Shown: piece after piece, positions 63,245 to 64,000 of the stretch
How positions within the stretch are numbered: the stretch's first letter is position 1
Layout of the letters: every line of letters starts with the position of its first letter
From: Terriglobia bacterium
Lineage (GTDB): Bacteria; Acidobacteriota; Terriglobia; Bryobacterales; Bryobacteraceae
DNA: 64,000 bases
Assembly: GCA_020073305.1 (NCBI GenBank)
Contig: JAIQFK010000005.1
Location: forward strand, 186,001-250,000
Reading direction: 5' to 3'
Notes under the pieces: model-generated
What the model was told of the DNA's origin: nothing
Databases searched by the model: none
The model's input: only the letters and a program-made list of their open reading frames with translations
Translations under genes and position numbers: made by a program

Positions 63245-63330
63245 AGCGAGTGGTAAATCTTTCTATTTTAGCAGGTTGTGGAGTTTTGGCCACGCCGTTT
63301 ACCGTTACCTGAATCATAAACTCGAGATGC

Positions 63331-63633
63331 GTGTGTCTCGACGAGATGCATATGACGAACAAGCGCGCAAAGGATGCGATTGGACGTATACTGCCTCATG
63401 GCCGGGACGGCAAATTGGAAATCCCGGTTTATCACGGAACGCGTTATGCCCTGGCCCTTGGCGCCCGCGCCGTTGGAATCGGACGGCCTTACCTCTGGGG
63501 CCTGGGCGCATTCGGACAACCGGGCGTCGAGCGCGTCCTTGACATTCTTCGCCACGAGTTGGAACTCGTCATGGCGCAATGCGGCGCACGTTCGCTCGGC
63601 GAGATCCAACCCGCCCACGTGCTTCGCGCGTGA
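63331..63633 (+). pseudogene. C-terminal fragment of an FMN-dependent alpha-hydroxyacid dehydrogenase
   Basis: About 100 codons. From about 63436 it reads as the end of the lactate 2-monooxygenase/L-lactate dehydrogenase family: ALALGARAVGIGRPYLWGLG, then VERVLDILRHELELVMAQCG and LGEIQPAHVLR. Full proteins are about 350-380 residues, with FMN-binding and catalytic His further upstream, none of which is in this window. The codons before the match have no similarity that I recognise. It is either a truncated remnant or the tail of a gene broken by deletion. Confidence 0.72.
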
Positions 63634-63719
63634 GGGAACGGTCCTGTTGGACCAGCCCCAGAGTCCCGGAAATGGCGCCATCCGGATAGGTCGCGAAATT
63701 CGCGGGATTGTTTCTACGG

Positions 63720-64000
63720 TTAAGCCATGGCGGAAAGTGTAACGTTTTCTTCGACTACCAGCCGGTTGCGGCCGTCGAGTTTAGCTTTAGAAAGGGCGCG
63801 TTCGGCGGCGGCGACCAAGTCTTCGGGCGACGGGTCAACCAACGGTCTGGCCGTGGCAGCGCCAAGGCTGATGGTGATCTGCTGCCAACCGGGCGAGCCG
63901 GCGTGAGGAATGGCCAGTTCCAGCACTCGTGTACGCAAACGTTCGGCGACAACGCCGGCTCCAGGCTGATCGGTTGCCGGAAGCAGGACGACAAACTCGC
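63720..64000 (-). CDS. GGDEF-domain protein (N-terminal part outside window)
   Basis: The minus strand is open from the window edge to TAA at 63720 and reads as the C-terminal half of a diguanylate cyclase domain: EFVVLLPATDQPGAGVVAERL directly after where GGDEF would fall, then ITISLGAATARPLVD, EDLVAAAERALSKAKLDGRNRLVVEEN. It makes cyclic-di-GMP if the missing GG(D/E)EF motif is intact; only EF lies at the edge. The sensor part is outside the window. Confidence 0.88.
   Translation of the reverse strand, partial: EFVVLLPATDQPGAGVVAERLRTRVLELAIPHAGSPGWQQITISLGAATARPLVDPSPEDLVAAAERALSKAKLDGRNRLVVEENVTLSAMA

Noticed and set aside
63245-63330. Cobalamin or SAM riboswitch upstream of metH
   Set aside because: I found no B12-box-like or SAM-I-like conserved segments in the 86 bases between metH and the next feature.

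Overview
The window looks like chromosomal DNA from a high-GC acidobacterium, most likely of the Solibacter/Bryobacter type. Lineage pointers are a secreted protein ending in the Solibacter-type TIGR03437 domain (8835-10886), a PadR regulator followed by a two-module permease of the acidobacterial ADOP type (45480-48435), a large carboxypeptidase-regulatory/TonB receptor (30210-33608), a CRTAC1/ASPIC-UnbV protein and hybrid kinases with a periplasmic OB-like sensor. All assignments come from reading the sequence; no database search was run.

Layout. 1-2194: an edge-truncated sugar-binding lipoprotein and an SDR dehydrogenase, separated by a four-helix-bundle gene lying between inverted G-rich repeats. 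2261-8730: a secreted protein, then a signalling operon (FHA-GAF-PP2C phosphatase, NarL-type kinase and regulator, CRTAC1 protein). 8835-15278: the TIGR03437 protein, then a minus-strand run: polysaccharide deacetylase, acyl carrier protein, ketoacyl synthase, Rieske protein, and a cytochrome b fused to two cytochrome c domains. 15386-21329: QueG, a TPR protein, MtaB, DinB-like and tRNA-binding proteins, an F420-reductase-like protein and a secreted duplicated-domain protein. 21543-24809: recR-ebfC-dnaX with the SRP RNA gene immediately upstream. 24881-35788: beta-oxidation multienzyme, TonB, DUF4097-like protein, MFS exporter, TonB-dependent receptor, PQQ dehydrogenase with a cytochrome c domain.

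35792-45396 holds a Kir channel with a divergent membrane-anchored protein, then a sensory block (degenerate-HD regulator, HDOD regulator, histidine kinase, hybrid kinase). 45480-49288 holds PadR, the ADOP permease, a 111-bp hairpin and a YkgJ-type cysteine-cluster protein. 49363-49822 is a decayed REP-associated transposase next to a large inverted array of GGAAACCC units. 50004-52143 is a DUF1080/GH32 sugar hydrolase pair. 52156-55808 holds a Nim-like flavoprotein, an MDR dehydrogenase and a Tat-exported FAD oxidoreductase. 55845-57722 has a VapBC pair and a three-gene cluster of unknown function with two paralogous small beta-rich proteins. 57727-59638 is a LytTR/LytS system, 59684-63244 is metH, and the window ends with a fragment of an FMN alpha-hydroxyacid dehydrogenase and the C-terminal end of a GGDEF protein.

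The strongest unexplained signals are the four-helix-bundle cassette with TIR-like G-rich repeats (a related repeat sits in frame in the dnaX linker), the GGAAACCC array with its transposase remnant, the 56679-57722 trio, and a recurring arrangement in which a -10-like hexamer lies 6-9 bases before a start codon, suggesting leaderless transcripts.
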